Source of the DNA: an uncultured SAR86 cluster bacterium
GTDB taxonomy: Bacteria > Pseudomonadota > Gammaproteobacteria > Magnimaribacterales > D2472
DNA length: 56,164 nucleotides
Direction of reading: 5' to 3'
Assembly: GCA_902515775.1 (NCBI GenBank)
Contig: CABXVU010000010.1
Coordinates: 1 to 56,164 of the forward strand
Made by a program: the position numbers and the translations under genes. The notes under the pieces were generated by a model, which was not told where the DNA came from, ran no database searches, and worked only from the letters and a program-made list of their open reading frames with translations. Shown piece by piece: positions 17,276 to 27,050 of the stretch. Position 1 is the first letter of the stretch. Each line of letters starts with the position of its first letter.

Positions 17276-19435
17276 ATGACAAATGATTTGAAAGGCAAAG
17301 TAAATTATAGTGTTAATAGCAATATTGCTATTTTAGAAGTTGATAATCCCCCAGTGAATCCTCTTAGTAGCGGTGTTAGAGCAGGATTAGCAGAATTTAT
17401 AGAAAAAGCAAATTCTGATGAGTCAGTCAAAGGTGTTATTCTAACTGGTGCAGGTAGATCTTTTATTGCGGGAGCTGATATATCTGAGTTTGGAAAAAGT
17501 TTTGATGGTCCAGACCTTAACTCAGCCCTCAGAGCGATAGAATTCAGCAAAAAGCCTGTTTTAGCTGCAATCAACGGAACTGCCCTTGGAGGCGGCTTAG
17601 AAACTGCACTTGTATGTAATTATAGAATGGGCACAAATAAAGCTATTGTAGGGCTACCTGAGGTAAATCTTGGATTATTGCCTGGAGCAGGTGGTACTCA
17701 AAGGCTTCCAAGACTAGTAGGGCCCTCTCAGGCATTAAAAATGATGCTTTCTGGCACTCCATTGTCTGCTAAGAAAGCTTTAGAGCAAGGAATATTAGAT
17801 GCTATTTCTGAAAATTCTCTTATTGATGACGCTATTGCATTCCTTCAAGATAAAATTGGCTTAAGCGAGCATCCTAAAGTAAGAGACAAAAATGAGAAAT
17901 TACTTGAGGCAAGAGGTTCTGGGAATGTTCTTGCAGAAGCTAGGGCCTTGGCTGCAAAAACAAGAAGAGGACAATTTGCTCCTGGTCAAATAATTGCATG
18001 TGTTGAAGCAGCTATTAATGAAGATGATTTTGATATGGGTTTAAAAAAAGAATCTGATTATTTTCTTGAGTGCTTAATGAATCCTCAACGAGAAGCTATG
18101 ATTCATATATTCTTTGGTGAGCGGGCTGCTTCAAAAATATCAGATATACCCAAGGATACTCCCTTGATGCCAATCAATGCTGTCGGAATTGTTGGTTCCG
18201 GAACAATGGGAGGAGGAATAGCCATGAACTTAGCAAATGCAGGTATTCCGGTATTGGTTTTAGACCAAGATAAGGAAAATCTTGAAAGAGGTATGGGTGT
18301 TATAGAAAAAAATTATCAAATGATGGTAGATCGAGGAAGAATGTCTGAAGAACAAAAAGAAATGGTAATTAGTTTAATTACACCTACTCTATCTTATGAT
18401 GACTTAGCTGACGTTGATATGGTTGTAGAAGCTGTTTATGAAAACCTTGAACTAAAACAGGAAATCTTTAAAACTTTAGATTCGGTTACAAAGGATAGCG
18501 CAATACTTGCATCTAATACTTCAGGTCTGGATATTGATGCGCTAGCAGCATCAACAGAAAGGCCTGGAAAAGTAGTGGGTACTCACTTTTTTAGTCCTGC
18601 AAATGTTATGAGACTACTTGAAGTTGTCAGAGGAAAAAACTCTTCTGATGAAACAATGGCAACTGTTATGTCGATTGGAAAGAAAATAGGTAAGGCAGCA
18701 GTTGTCTCTCTTAATGCTCCAGGATTTATTGGAAATAGAATGCTTGCTGGTTACACGTATCAAGCAAATATGCTTCTTCTTGAAGGTGCGTTACCCAGCC
18801 AAGTTGATAATGCATTGGAATCATTTGGTATGAGTATGGGGCCATTTAGAATGTTAGATTTAGTAGGTTTAGATTTAGGTTGGAGAGCCAGAAAATTGGC
18901 TAATATTGAAACACCGCTTGTAAATAAAATATCAGATGAGCTTTGTGAAAGAGAAAGATTTGGTCAAAAAAATTCTAAAGGATTTTATAATTATTCTGAG
19001 GGATCAAGAGCTCCAAACCCAGCTCCAGAAAATGAAGAAATCTATAAAGAAATTTCTTCAGAAAATAATATACAAAGAAGAGAAATATCAGATCAAGAAA
19101 TAGTAGATAGATGTATATTAGCTTTAGTTAACGAAGGGGCCCGAATCTTAGAGGAGGGAGTTGCACAAAGATCTGGTGACATGGATATTGTGTATATCAA
19201 TGGTTATGGATTTCCAATTTGGAGAGGTGGTCCAATGTTCTATGCAAATCAGATAGGTCTAGAAGAAGTAATAAAGAAAATGGACATATTTTCTGATTTA
19301 GATAAAGAATTTTGGAAACCTGCGCCTTTGCTTCAAAAACTAGCTGATCAATCTGCAACTTTTGGAGAAGCTCCAGCAGTTGAAGATAGGACAGAACTAC
19401 TAAGCTTTAAAGAAGCTAATATGGGCGGCGTATAG
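17276..19435 (+). CDS. Bifunctional enoyl-CoA hydratase / 3-hydroxyacyl-CoA dehydrogenase
   Basis: A beta-oxidation fusion enzyme of 719 residues. The N-terminal crotonase domain has NPPVNPLS near 23, RSFIAGADISEF near 61 and GGGLETALVCNYRMG near 104. From about residue 300 comes the NAD-binding motif GSGTMGGGIAMNLA (near 305) and the dehydrogenase signature VGTHFFSPANVMRLLEVV. The short N-terminus and motif wording are closer to the FadJ/peroxisomal L-bifunctional type than to E. coli FadB. No thiolase gene is adjacent, so it is not a classic fadBA operon. A GGGA ribosome site precedes the ATG. Confidence 0.92.
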   Translation: MTNDLKGKVNYSVNSNIAILEVDNPPVNPLSSGVRAGLAEFIEKANSDESVKGVILTGAGRSFIAGADISEFGKSFDGPDLNSALRAIEFSKKPVLAAINGTALGGGLETALVCNYRMGTNKAIVGLPEVNLGLLPGAGGTQRLPRLVGPSQALKMMLSGTPLSAKKALEQGILDAISENSLIDDAIAFLQDKIGLSEHPKVRDKNEKLLEARGSGNVLAEARALAAKTRRGQFAPGQIIACVEAAINEDDFDMGLKKESDYFLECLMNPQREAMIHIFFGERAASKISDIPKDTPLMPINAVGIVGSGTMGGGIAMNLANAGIPVLVLDQDKENLERGMGVIEKNYQMMVDRGRMSEEQKEMVISLITPTLSYDDLADVDMVVEAVYENLELKQEIFKTLDSVTKDSAILASNTSGLDIDALAASTERPGKVVGTHFFSPANVMRLLEVVRGKNSSDETMATVMSIGKKIGKAAVVSLNAPGFIGNRMLAGYTYQANMLLLEGALPSQVDNALESFGMSMGPFRMLDLVGLDLGWRARKLANIETPLVNKISDELCERERFGQKNSKGFYNYSEGSRAPNPAPENEEIYKEISSENNIQRREISDQEIVDRCILALVNEGARILEEGVAQRSGDMDIVYINGYGFPIWRGGPMFYANQIGLEEVIKKMDIFSDLDKEFWKPAPLLQKLADQSATFGEAPAVEDRTELLSFKEANMGGV

Positions 19436-19437
19436 GA

Positions 19438-19971
19438 TTATAAATATATATTTACAGTCGTTTCCTCTGGGATAAGCTTATAAAGCTCTAAGACGTCATG
19501 ATTTAGCATTCTTATGCATCCATGCGAAGCCTTTTTACCAATCAAGCCTTCTTCATGAGTACCATGGATGTATATATATCTTTTAAATGAATCAACATTT
19601 GTTCCTTTATTAAAACCTTCACTTAATCCAGATAACCACATAATTCTTGATGTAATAAAGTCGTCATCGGAATCAATATCTCTATGAATAATGTTAACTT
19701 TTTGAGGAATATGTTCTCGACTAACAAAAAAATGATATTTATCAACATTAGTTCCAATTTTTTTTTTTACCTCGTGCATGCCTAATGGGGTTTTTAATGA
19801 GTTTTCTATTTGCCCTTCCCCATAGGCTGAGCTAGAAACAGGATAACTCCTTATCATTTCTTTATTTTCAAATAAATATAGTCTTTGTTCAGAAATACTA
19901 ATATCTATCGAGTAACTTGCAGAAATAGAAAATGAGATCAATGAGATAAAAATTAATATAAAATGATGCAT
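19438..19971 (-). CDS. L,D-transpeptidase (YkuD domain), exported
   Basis: Periplasmic transpeptidase family that forms 3-3 peptidoglycan crosslinks or attaches lipoproteins. The ATG at 19971 is chosen since it starts a signal peptide (MHHFILIFISLISFSISA) and overlaps the lnt stop by one base (TAATG). It gives 177 residues. The catalytic signature HGTH...ASHGCIRM lies near 138-157, with Cys in SHGCIR. There is no separate peptidoglycan-binding domain. It is the last gene of the miaB-lnt operon, an unusual addition to that operon. Confidence 0.88.
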   Translation of the reverse strand: MHHFILIFISLISFSISASYSIDISISEQRLYLFENKEMIRSYPVSSSAYGEGQIENSLKTPLGMHEVKKKIGTNVDKYHFFVSREHIPQKVNIIHRDIDSDDDFITSRIMWLSGLSEGFNKGTNVDSFKRYIYIHGTHEEGLIGKKASHGCIRMLNHDVLELYKLIPEETTVNIYL

Positions 19972-21446
19972 TACCTTAATCTTAATATAATAATATAGCC
20001 GAGAACAAATATTGATAATAAAGGGATCATACAATAACCAAATTTATAAAAATATGATGTTTCGTTATTTATGTAAACTTTTCCAGAGATAGAACTCTTA
20101 ACTCCCTTAGGTAATAAATTAACAATTGTTCCTTTATTATCAACAATTGTTGAAATACCATCAGAAGTGCCTCTTACAATCCATTTATTTGCTTCTAGTG
20201 CCCTAGCTCTTACTATCTGAAGATGCTGATATGGTCCATATGAACTCCCAAACCATGTATCGTTGCTTACATTTACTATAAAATCTGCTTTTTTAGTCTC
20301 CTCTATAAAACTGAGTGGGAAGGCAACATCAAAACATATCATTCCAAGGACCTTGAATTCTTTAATGTTAAATAATTCCTGCTTTGATCTGCCTTGCGTT
20401 ATTGAAGACATGGGTAAGTCAAAAAATTCTATTAAGCCTCTGATAATCCTTTCAAAAGGTACATATTCACCAAAAGGCACAAGATGTCGCTTATAGTAAC
20501 TTTGATTGGCTCCAAGTAATGTAAGTGCATTAAACAATTTATTATTATTGTATTCCCAAGTTCCTGACAAAATGATTGGAAAGTTGCTTGTTTTACTTAA
20601 TAACTCTTTCATTTGAGGACTGGAATTTAAATATGGGAATGGTGATTCAGGCCAGATTATTAAATCTACTTTAGAATGTTTTTCAGATAAATTTAGCAGT
20701 GTTTCTTCAATACTCGTTGCTTCACCTGCCTGAAACTTTTTAAAAGGATCTAATGCAGGCTGAATAATTCCTATTTCAATACTCTTGCCATAATACGCTG
20801 AGTGAAAATTATTTTGTGGAAAGAAAATCAAAACAGACAAAATACCTAAAGAAAAATAAACTTTATTTCTAAAAATACAAGACAAAGCTATAAATGCAGA
20901 TAAAAAATAGATAAAAAATGAAGCTCCATAAACGCCAATAATTGATATTAAAGGTTGCGCAAAAGTATCAAGAAAAGTTAAGCCAGGTAAGAGCCATGGG
21001 AAGCCACCCAATAATATAAATCTTGATAACTCTAACATTGTAAGAAAACTAGCAAACGATAAACTTAGAATAAAAATATTTTTGTTTGGTTTAATAAGTT
21101 TAATTAGCGAAATAGGAGTGATAAATACCAATGCAAGCATTATTCCCATTAATAATATTATCAACATAGATATTATTAAATTTGTATTTCCATAGAAGTG
21201 AATACTTACTATTAACCATCCTGTTCCAGCTATCCAGTAGCCTAAGCCCCAAGCAAGAGATCGCTTAAAAGCTTCAACATAATTAATTGAATTTGCTGTT
21301 GAATAGATAAGGATTGCGAGGCTTAAAAGAATCGCTACCTTGATATCAAATGGACTGAAGGCAACTACAGAAAGTGCGCCACTTAATGCTAGAAATAAAT
21401 ATTTTATAAAAGAGCTTTTATGAATTTGTTTTAATGGTGATGCCAA
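19971..21446 (-). CDS. lnt: Apolipoprotein N-acyltransferase
   Basis: Inner-membrane enzyme adding the third acyl chain to lipoproteins. It has 491 residues. The first half is hydrophobic, with at least six membrane segments. The C-terminal nitrilase-like domain shows the catalytic residues in IWPESPFPY (Glu), YYKRHLVPFGEYVPFE (Lys region) and GMICFDVAFP (Cys). The corC-lnt order matches E. coli ybeX-lnt; the two genes overlap by 29 bp. It supports lipoproteins such as LptM and possibly PhoD in this window. Confidence 0.95.
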   Translation of the reverse strand: MASPLKQIHKSSFIKYLFLALSGALSVVAFSPFDIKVAILLSLAILIYSTANSINYVEAFKRSLAWGLGYWIAGTGWLIVSIHFYGNTNLIISMLIILLMGIMLALVFITPISLIKLIKPNKNIFILSLSFASFLTMLELSRFILLGGFPWLLPGLTFLDTFAQPLISIIGVYGASFFIYFLSAFIALSCIFRNKVYFSLGILSVLIFFPQNNFHSAYYGKSIEIGIIQPALDPFKKFQAGEATSIEETLLNLSEKHSKVDLIIWPESPFPYLNSSPQMKELLSKTSNFPIILSGTWEYNNNKLFNALTLLGANQSYYKRHLVPFGEYVPFERIIRGLIEFFDLPMSSITQGRSKQELFNIKEFKVLGMICFDVAFPLSFIEETKKADFIVNVSNDTWFGSSYGPYQHLQIVRARALEANKWIVRGTSDGISTIVDNKGTIVNLLPKGVKSSISGKVYINNETSYFYKFGYCMIPLLSIFVLGYIIILRLR

Positions 21447-22260
21447 TTTTTTTTATCTTTCTTTTATCAGCAGCTGTTACAGCTAAAATCATGTTATCTA
21501 AATCAATTTTATCGCCAACCTTTGGTAAGAATCCCAATTTACTTATAAAAAGTCCAGCTAAAGTTTCTGCATCCATACCATTAAAACTCTTATTAAATTT
21601 TTGCTCAAATTCTGTAAGCTCTAGCGTGGCATTTGCAATATACTCATATTCGCTTACCTGGATTAAATCTTCATCCTCCGAGTCATGTTCATCTTCTATT
21701 TCACCGACAAGTTCTTCTAAAATATCTTCAATTGTTACAAGTCCAGAAACTGTTCCATATTCATCAATTACAACAGCCATATGAGATCTATCTTTTTTAA
21801 ATTCTTCAAGTAATGAATCGGCTTTCTTAGACTCTGGTACCACTTTGATATCTCTGATCAAAGAGAGTAACTTAAAGTCTTTCAAATTTTGATTAATTAT
21901 TGGAAGCAAGTCTTTTGCAAGCAATATGCCTTGGACTTCATTTTTTGCAGGACCTAAAACAGGATATCTTGAATGGCCAGAATTGATTATTCGAGCAATC
22001 ATGTCTAGGGGCTCTTCATCAGGAGCTAAAATGACCATTTCAACCCTTGGAACCATTATCTCTTTTACCGTAGTATCTCCCAGCCTAATAGCTCTTTCCG
22101 CAATAAACTGAGCCTCTTTATCTATCAGCTTTGCGCTTAAAGCATCTTCAAGTAAAACGGATACATCATCTAAACTTGACGGCTTAATTGTAAAAAAACG
22201 CTTAATTTTATTTAAAAGACTCGAAGGAGGTTGATCTTGATCAGTATCTTGGTTAGTCAT
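21418..22260 (-). CDS. corC: CBS-domain transporter-associated protein CorC/YbeX
   Basis: A cytoplasmic CBS-pair protein, formerly linked to magnesium/cobalt efflux and more recently to ribosome homeostasis. It has 280 residues. The first CBS repeat opens with VKEIMVPRVEMV near 59 and the second contains MAVVIDEYGTVSGLVTIED near 158. The C-terminal CorC_HlyC domain carries GDKIDLDNM. It overlaps both neighbours (ybeY by 4 bp, lnt by 29 bp), a tightly coupled operon. Confidence 0.94.
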   Translation of the reverse strand: MTNQDTDQDQPPSSLLNKIKRFFTIKPSSLDDVSVLLEDALSAKLIDKEAQFIAERAIRLGDTTVKEIMVPRVEMVILAPDEEPLDMIARIINSGHSRYPVLGPAKNEVQGILLAKDLLPIINQNLKDFKLLSLIRDIKVVPESKKADSLLEEFKKDRSHMAVVIDEYGTVSGLVTIEDILEELVGEIEDEHDSEDEDLIQVSEYEYIANATLELTEFEQKFNKSFNGMDAETLAGLFISKLGFLPKVGDKIDLDNMILAVTAADKRKIKKIGITIKTNS

Positions 22261-22709
22261 AATTTGTATGGATTAGCTATTTTAAAATTCTTTAAATATT
22301 TAATTTCTTGAGACTCCATAATACAGGCATCTTTATCTTGTTTATGATCAAAGCCTAATAAGTGAAGTATTCCATGAGCTAATAAATGCATCATATGATC
22401 CTCTACGTCTCTATTCAAGTTCTGTGACTCAGTTTTTATATATGGAATGCTCATAGCAATATCACCAAGTTCACCTGAAATTTCCTGAATTTCCTTGCTT
22501 GCTGGAAAGGATAATACATTTGTGTCTAAACTTTTATTTCTAAAGTCTTTGTTGAGCTTTTTCATTTCAAAGCTAGAAACAAACTTAAGGTTTATATTTA
22601 AAATATCCTCTTTCTGATCAGATAAAACATGTTCGGCCATTAAATTTAATTTTTTCTCTAAATCAGCAGAAAGGTCATTAAATTCATGAATAGGGATATT
22701 TAATCTCAA
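22257..22709 (-). CDS. ybeY: Endoribonuclease YbeY
   Basis: Single-strand endoribonuclease for 16S rRNA 3'-end maturation and ribosome quality control. It has 150 residues. The zinc triad HxxxHxxxxxH is complete in HGILHLLGFDH near 111-121, and the upstream DTNVLSFPA and GELGDIAMS segments match the family. It overlaps corC and the ybeZ gene by 4 bp each. Confidence 0.96.
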   Translation of the reverse strand: MRLNIPIHEFNDLSADLEKKLNLMAEHVLSDQKEDILNINLKFVSSFEMKKLNKDFRNKSLDTNVLSFPASKEIQEISGELGDIAMSIPYIKTESQNLNRDVEDHMMHLLAHGILHLLGFDHKQDKDACIMESQEIKYLKNFKIANPYKL

Positions 22710-23680
22710 TTTTTTTGTTGGTCAAATTTGTTGTAAGCATCAACAATCTTTCTAACCAGCGGATGTCTAACAACATCTCTTGAATTAAAAGTTGTAAATC
22801 CAATATCATCTAACCCATCTAGCACTTTTAAAACATGAGAAAGTCCAGATTCAATATTTTTTGGCAAATCAATCTGAGTCATATCACCATTAATGACAGC
22901 ATAAGAACCAAAACCCATTCTTGTTAAGAACATTTTCATCTGATCAACGGATGTATTTTGGCTTTCATCCATAATTATAAATGCGTTATTTAAAGTTCTT
23001 CCTCTAAGATATGCAAGTGGAGCAACCTCAAGAATCTCTTTTTCAAGCAATCTAACAACCTGCTCAAAACCAAGCATTTCATATAAAGCATCGTATAGAG
23101 GTCTTAAATAAGGATCTACTTTTTGAGATAGATCTCCAGGTAAAAACCCAAGCTTTTCACCAGCTTCAACGGCAGGGCGGATAAGTATAATTTTTTTTAC
23201 ATCTTCATTTACAAGCATCTCAACTGCCTTAGCAACTGCTAAGTATGTTTTTCCAGTGCCTGCTGGACCGACTCCAAAGTTGACCTCATATTCACTCATA
23301 TTAGATATGTAATTATTTTGGTTATTCCCTCTTGATTTAATAATTTTTTTTGGTGTTTTAATAGTTTGATCTGTCGCACCTTCGGATATGACATCGGGAT
23401 TTAGATCTGCGTTTTTATTAATCACCATCTGTATTTGCTCCTTGGAAAGCTCACTTCCATTTGATGTTGATACATATAGATCTTTAATTGCATTTGATGC
23501 TTTTTTAGTATTTTCTTCTTCTCCTGAAATACTAATTTTATTGCCATTTTGAAATATTTTAACCTTAAAAGTTTTTTCAACTATTTTAAGATTTTTATTT
23601 AACTCGCCAACAAATCTAATTAAGACATCGGCATCATTTGGAATAAGTTCTAAGCTAGCAGAAGTAAGATCTTTTGACAT
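22706..23680 (-). CDS. ybeZ: PhoH-family ATPase YbeZ
   Basis: Cytoplasmic ATPase thought to work with YbeY in RNA metabolism. It has 324 residues: an N-terminal KH-like region, then Walker A GPAGTGKTYLAVAKA near 137 and a Walker B region AFIIMDESQNTS near 234. IRPAVEAGEKLGFLPG is a family hallmark. The start overlaps the miaB stop by one base. Confidence 0.95.
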   Translation of the reverse strand: MSKDLTSASLELIPNDADVLIRFVGELNKNLKIVEKTFKVKIFQNGNKISISGEEENTKKASNAIKDLYVSTSNGSELSKEQIQMVINKNADLNPDVISEGATDQTIKTPKKIIKSRGNNQNNYISNMSEYEVNFGVGPAGTGKTYLAVAKAVEMLVNEDVKKIILIRPAVEAGEKLGFLPGDLSQKVDPYLRPLYDALYEMLGFEQVVRLLEKEILEVAPLAYLRGRTLNNAFIIMDESQNTSVDQMKMFLTRMGFGSYAVINGDMTQIDLPKNIESGLSHVLKVLDGLDDIGFTTFNSRDVVRHPLVRKIVDAYNKFDQQKN

Positions 23681-25005
23681 TAATTTTCGAGACTGCCTCT
23701 AAGGCTATTAGTTAGAGCTTCTTGAATTTGAATATTCGCAAAGTGACCTACCAAATCTATATTATTTGATTGAAAATTTACAATTCTGTTACAAATAGTT
23801 CTTCCCTGTAGTTGACCAGGATCTCTCCTCGATTGACCATAAATTAAGCATCTCTGAGAGGTTCCTACTTTTTTACGACTATAGCCAAAGGATAATTGAT
23901 TAAGGCGTGATTGCAATATGTTTAAACGTTCTTTTTTTTCTTCTAAAGATACATCATCTGTCATTTCTGATGCTGAGGTATTTGGCCTAGGACTATAAAT
24001 AAAACTATATGACTCATCAAATTTTACTTCGTTTATAATATTAATTGTTTGCTGGAAATCTTCATTTGTTTCACCTGGAAATCCAACAATAAAATCAGAA
24101 GAAAAGCTCATATCCGGTCTGATAATTCTAATTCTTTCAATAAGTGCTAAGTACTTTTCTGCATTATATCGCCGCCTCATTAATTTTAAGATTTTATCCG
24201 AGCCGCTTTGAACAGGAAGATGAACATGGCTAACTAACTCAGGCACCTTATCAAATGCTTCTACAAGATCATCTTTAAATTCATGGGGATGGCTTGTAGT
24301 AAAACGAATCCTTTCAATATTTTCAATTTTTGATGCCAATTCAATTAACACTGCCAACGATGACTTTTCTCCTTTAAAAGTTCCTTTAAAGTTATTTACA
24401 TTTTGTCCTAAAAAATTTATTTCTCTAGTTCCATTCTCAGCCAAAATAGATACTTCATTTAAGATATCCTCAATGGTCCTTGACACTTCATGGCCTCTAG
24501 TTTTGGGGACCACACAAAATGAACAATATTTATTGCAACCTTCAGCAATGGAAACAAAAGCTGAAGGCTCGCCTTTGCCTTCAATCGGCAAATGATTAAA
24601 TTTCTCTAATTTCGGAAAAGAAATATCTATCTGATTAACATTTGTTTTTTTATTGTTGTTATATAAGTCAGGAAGTTTATGCAAAGTCTGCGGACCAAAC
24701 ACTATATCCACCGCTGGTGCTCTTTTAATAATTTCTTTTCCTTCTTGAGAAGCAACGCAACCACCAATAGCAATTTTTAAATTAGGCTTATCTTCCTTTA
24801 TCTTTCTCCACCTTCCAATCTGATGAAAAACTTTTTCTTGAGCTTTTTCTCTAATAGAACATGTATTTAATATCAATAAATCAGCCTCATCTTCATTTTT
24901 AGCTAATTCAAAACCTTCTTTTTCTTTTAAAAGATCAACCATTTTTGCAGAATCATATTCATTCATCTGGCAGCCATGAGTTTTTATATATAATTTTTTT
25001 TTCAT
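23680..25005 (-). CDS. miaB: tRNA-2-methylthio-N6-dimethylallyladenosine synthase
   Basis: Radical-SAM enzyme that methylthiolates i6A37 in tRNA. It has 441 residues. The N-terminal UPF0004 domain begins [14 protein letters not shown] with its cluster cysteines (also CSIREKA and GGCVAS). The radical-SAM triad CxxxCxxC is in [10 protein letters not shown] near 151-160, and a TRAM domain follows at the C-terminus. It is the first gene of the leftward miaB-ybeZ-ybeY-corC-lnt operon; its partner miaA is not in this window. Confidence 0.97.
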   Translation of the reverse strand: MKKKLYIKTHGCQMNEYDSAKMVDLLKEKEGFELAKNEDEADLLILNTCSIREKAQEKVFHQIGRWRKIKEDKPNLKIAIGGCVASQEGKEIIKRAPAVDIVFGPQTLHKLPDLYNNNKKTNVNQIDISFPKLEKFNHLPIEGKGEPSAFVSIAEGCNKYCSFCVVPKTRGHEVSRTIEDILNEVSILAENGTREINFLGQNVNNFKGTFKGEKSSLAVLIELASKIENIERIRFTTSHPHEFKDDLVEAFDKVPELVSHVHLPVQSGSDKILKLMRRRYNAEKYLALIERIRIIRPDMSFSSDFIVGFPGETNEDFQQTINIINEVKFDESYSFIYSPRPNTSASEMTDDVSLEEKKERLNILQSRLNQLSFGYSRKKVGTSQRCLIYGQSRRDPGQLQGRTICNRIVNFQSNNIDLVGHFANIQIQEALTNSLRGSLEN

Positions 25006-25051
25006 AATTAAATTATTTATTAAAATCTTTTATTATCAAATTTTGTTCCCA

Positions 25052-25057
25052 TATAAT
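25052..25057 (+). promoter_or_regulatory. TATAAT -10 box just ahead of the DUF1820 gene
   Basis: A perfect TATAAT ends 5 bases before the ATG at 25063. Usual spacing would put the transcript start at the A or T of the start codon, so the mRNA would be leaderless. There is no ribosome-binding sequence and the -35 match is weak. Confidence 0.55.
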
Positions 25058-25062
25058 TAGTC

Positions 25063-25383
25063 ATGGCTAAAAAGAAGACATACAAAATAATTTTCATTCA
25101 ACTTGGTGAAATATATGAAATTTTTGCAAAACAAATATATCAAAGTGACATGTATGGCTTCATAGAGGTTGAAGAGTATATATTCAAACAAAATAAACAG
25201 CTAGTAGTTGACCCAACATCTGAAAAATTAGAAAAAGAATTCAAGTCAGTTGAAAGATCTTACATACCAATTAATTCAGTTATCCGTATAGATGAAGTAG
25301 TTGAATCTGGAGAAGCTAAGATTAAGCAGCCTAAAAGTCAGATTGCTCCCACTCCTATAAATATTCATCCTGCAAATAAGTAA
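25063..25383 (+). CDS. DUF1820 family protein
   Basis: A soluble, highly charged protein of 106 residues with no signal peptide and no catalytic motif that I recognise. The pattern YKIIFIQLGEIYEIFAKQ followed by MYGFIEVEEYIF and RSYIPINSVIRIDEV matches the DUF1820 family of gammaproteobacteria, which is found beside miaB in Pseudomonas and relatives, as here (divergent, 57 bp). Function is unknown; the conserved place hints at RNA or translation work but proves nothing. Confidence 0.8.
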   Translation: MAKKKTYKIIFIQLGEIYEIFAKQIYQSDMYGFIEVEEYIFKQNKQLVVDPTSEKLEKEFKSVERSYIPINSVIRIDEVVESGEAKIKQPKSQIAPTPINIHPANK

Positions 25384-25434
25384 GACTAGAATTCATATTC
25401 TTTGCAATTTCGTCACTCAATTGTATTAAAGAGT

Positions 25435-25443
25435 TGCTAAAAT
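25435..25443 (+). promoter_or_regulatory. Extended -10 element before phoD
   Basis: TGCTAAAAT (TG at 25435-25436, TAAAAT at 25438-25443) ends 6 bases before the phoD ATG at 25450. Like the maf element it predicts a start of transcription at the start codon, and no Shine-Dalgarno is visible. Confidence 0.48.
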
Positions 25444-25449
25444 CTTTAT

Positions 25450-27045
25450 ATGAAGAGAAGGCAGGCTATAAAAATATCATCTCTTGGCGCCATAGGCTTT
25501 AGTGCATCTATAAATACAAGCTGCTCAAATAATGCATTTTCATTTGATCATGGTGTTGCTAGCGGAGATCCCACTCAAGAAAGAGTAATTTTGTGGACAA
25601 GAGTCACTCCAAAAAAAGTAGGCCCAATCGAAGTAGTTCTTGAAATATCTGAAAAAGAAGACTTTTCTGAAGTAGTTTTTAAAAGGAAATTAAATACCTC
25701 ATCATTAGCTGACTATACGATTAAATATGATTTTAAAGCTAGCAAGTATTGCAAAAGTCATCAAGGTTTTTTTTATAGATTTAAAGCCGGAAATGTTTTT
25801 TCAGAAGTAGGAAAATCAAGAACATTCTCAGCCGAAACACAGTCAGTAAAAATTGGTATTTTTAGTTGTAGCAATTATCCTGCAGGATATTTTAATGTTT
25901 ATGAAGCAGCAGCAAAAGACAATCTTGATTTATGGTTGCACCTTGGTGATTATTTGTATGAATATCCAATGGGTGGATATGCAACTAATGTTGCCGAAAA
26001 ACTTGGAAGGACTCCAGTCCCTCCTCATGAGATGATTAGCCTTAGTGATTACAGGCAAAGGCATGCTCAATACAAACTAGATCATGGCTCTAAAGAGCTG
26101 CATAAAAATGCGCCACTCGTAGCGGTTTGGGACGATCATGAATTTACAAATGATACATGGAAAAAAGGTGCTGAAAATCATTCAATGGATGGGTCTGAAG
26201 GAGATTTTTTTGCAAGGAGATCGGCAGCTATAAAGGCTTATTTTGAGTGGATGCCCATTAGAGAACAAAAAAGTAAAAGGAAAATATTTAGAGAATTTAA
26301 AATAGGTAATTTATTGCATTTACTTATGCTCGATACCCGTCAATACGGTCGTGATAAGCAAATTCAACCTTTAGAATACTTGACTGAATCCGGATTTAAT
26401 CAAGCTAAATTTTATAATGATTTAAATGATATAAATCGAAACTTATTAGGACCCAGTCAAATTGCTTGGATTGAAAATGCGATATCTAAGTCAAATGAAA
26501 AATGGACTATCTTTGGTCAGCAGGTTCTCATGACCAAATTAAAATTTCCAGATATTTCTAATTCATTACAAGGAATATCTGATGAGCTTAAGCCTTATAT
26601 TCAGCTAATAAAGTTAGGACTCCCATCAAATCTTGACGCTTGGGATGGATATCCAAAAGAGAGAGAGAGGTTATACAAAATTATGCAAAGATCTGGCAAG
26701 AAATTTATTAGCTTAGCGGGGGATACTCATAATGCCTGGCTATCCCAGCTCTTTGACGAAACAGGCAATAGGATTGGTATAGAAATTGCGACTCCTTCTG
26801 TAACATCACCAGGCCTTGCTGATTATGTCCCAATTGATGCAAAAATTTTTGAAGATTCTATCGTTAAAAAAAATAATGAGCTACTGTGGATGGATGCTTC
26901 AAGCAGAGGATTTACCTCTATTGAAATAAATAAAAATGAAATAGTAGCTAAATATAATTTCATCAAAACTATTTATGAAAAGAACTCTTCAATTAAAAAA
27001 TTAAAAAAATTTAGAATTTCAAGAAATTACGAAATTGAAGCTTAG
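25450..27045 (+). CDS. phoD: PhoD-like alkaline phosphatase / phosphodiesterase, exported lipoprotein candidate
   Basis: Metallophosphoesterase that releases phosphate from organic phosphate esters outside the cytoplasm. It has 531 residues. A twin-arginine start (KRRQAIKISSLG, 2-13) is followed by a Cys at 25 in NTSC, compatible with a Tat lipoprotein. The N-terminal PhoD_N domain begins at FDHGVASGDPT. Metal-site motifs are IGIFSCSNYP, HLGDYLYEY, VWDDHEF and GDTHNAWLSQL. Tat components are encoded 5 kb away. No Pho box is evident upstream. Confidence 0.9.
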   Translation: MKRRQAIKISSLGAIGFSASINTSCSNNAFSFDHGVASGDPTQERVILWTRVTPKKVGPIEVVLEISEKEDFSEVVFKRKLNTSSLADYTIKYDFKASKYCKSHQGFFYRFKAGNVFSEVGKSRTFSAETQSVKIGIFSCSNYPAGYFNVYEAAAKDNLDLWLHLGDYLYEYPMGGYATNVAEKLGRTPVPPHEMISLSDYRQRHAQYKLDHGSKELHKNAPLVAVWDDHEFTNDTWKKGAENHSMDGSEGDFFARRSAAIKAYFEWMPIREQKSKRKIFREFKIGNLLHLLMLDTRQYGRDKQIQPLEYLTESGFNQAKFYNDLNDINRNLLGPSQIAWIENAISKSNEKWTIFGQQVLMTKLKFPDISNSLQGISDELKPYIQLIKLGLPSNLDAWDGYPKERERLYKIMQRSGKKFISLAGDTHNAWLSQLFDETGNRIGIEIATPSVTSPGLADYVPIDAKIFEDSIVKKNNELLWMDASSRGFTSIEINKNEIVAKYNFIKTIYEKNSSIKKLKKFRISRNYEIEA

Positions 27046-27050
27046 TTAAT

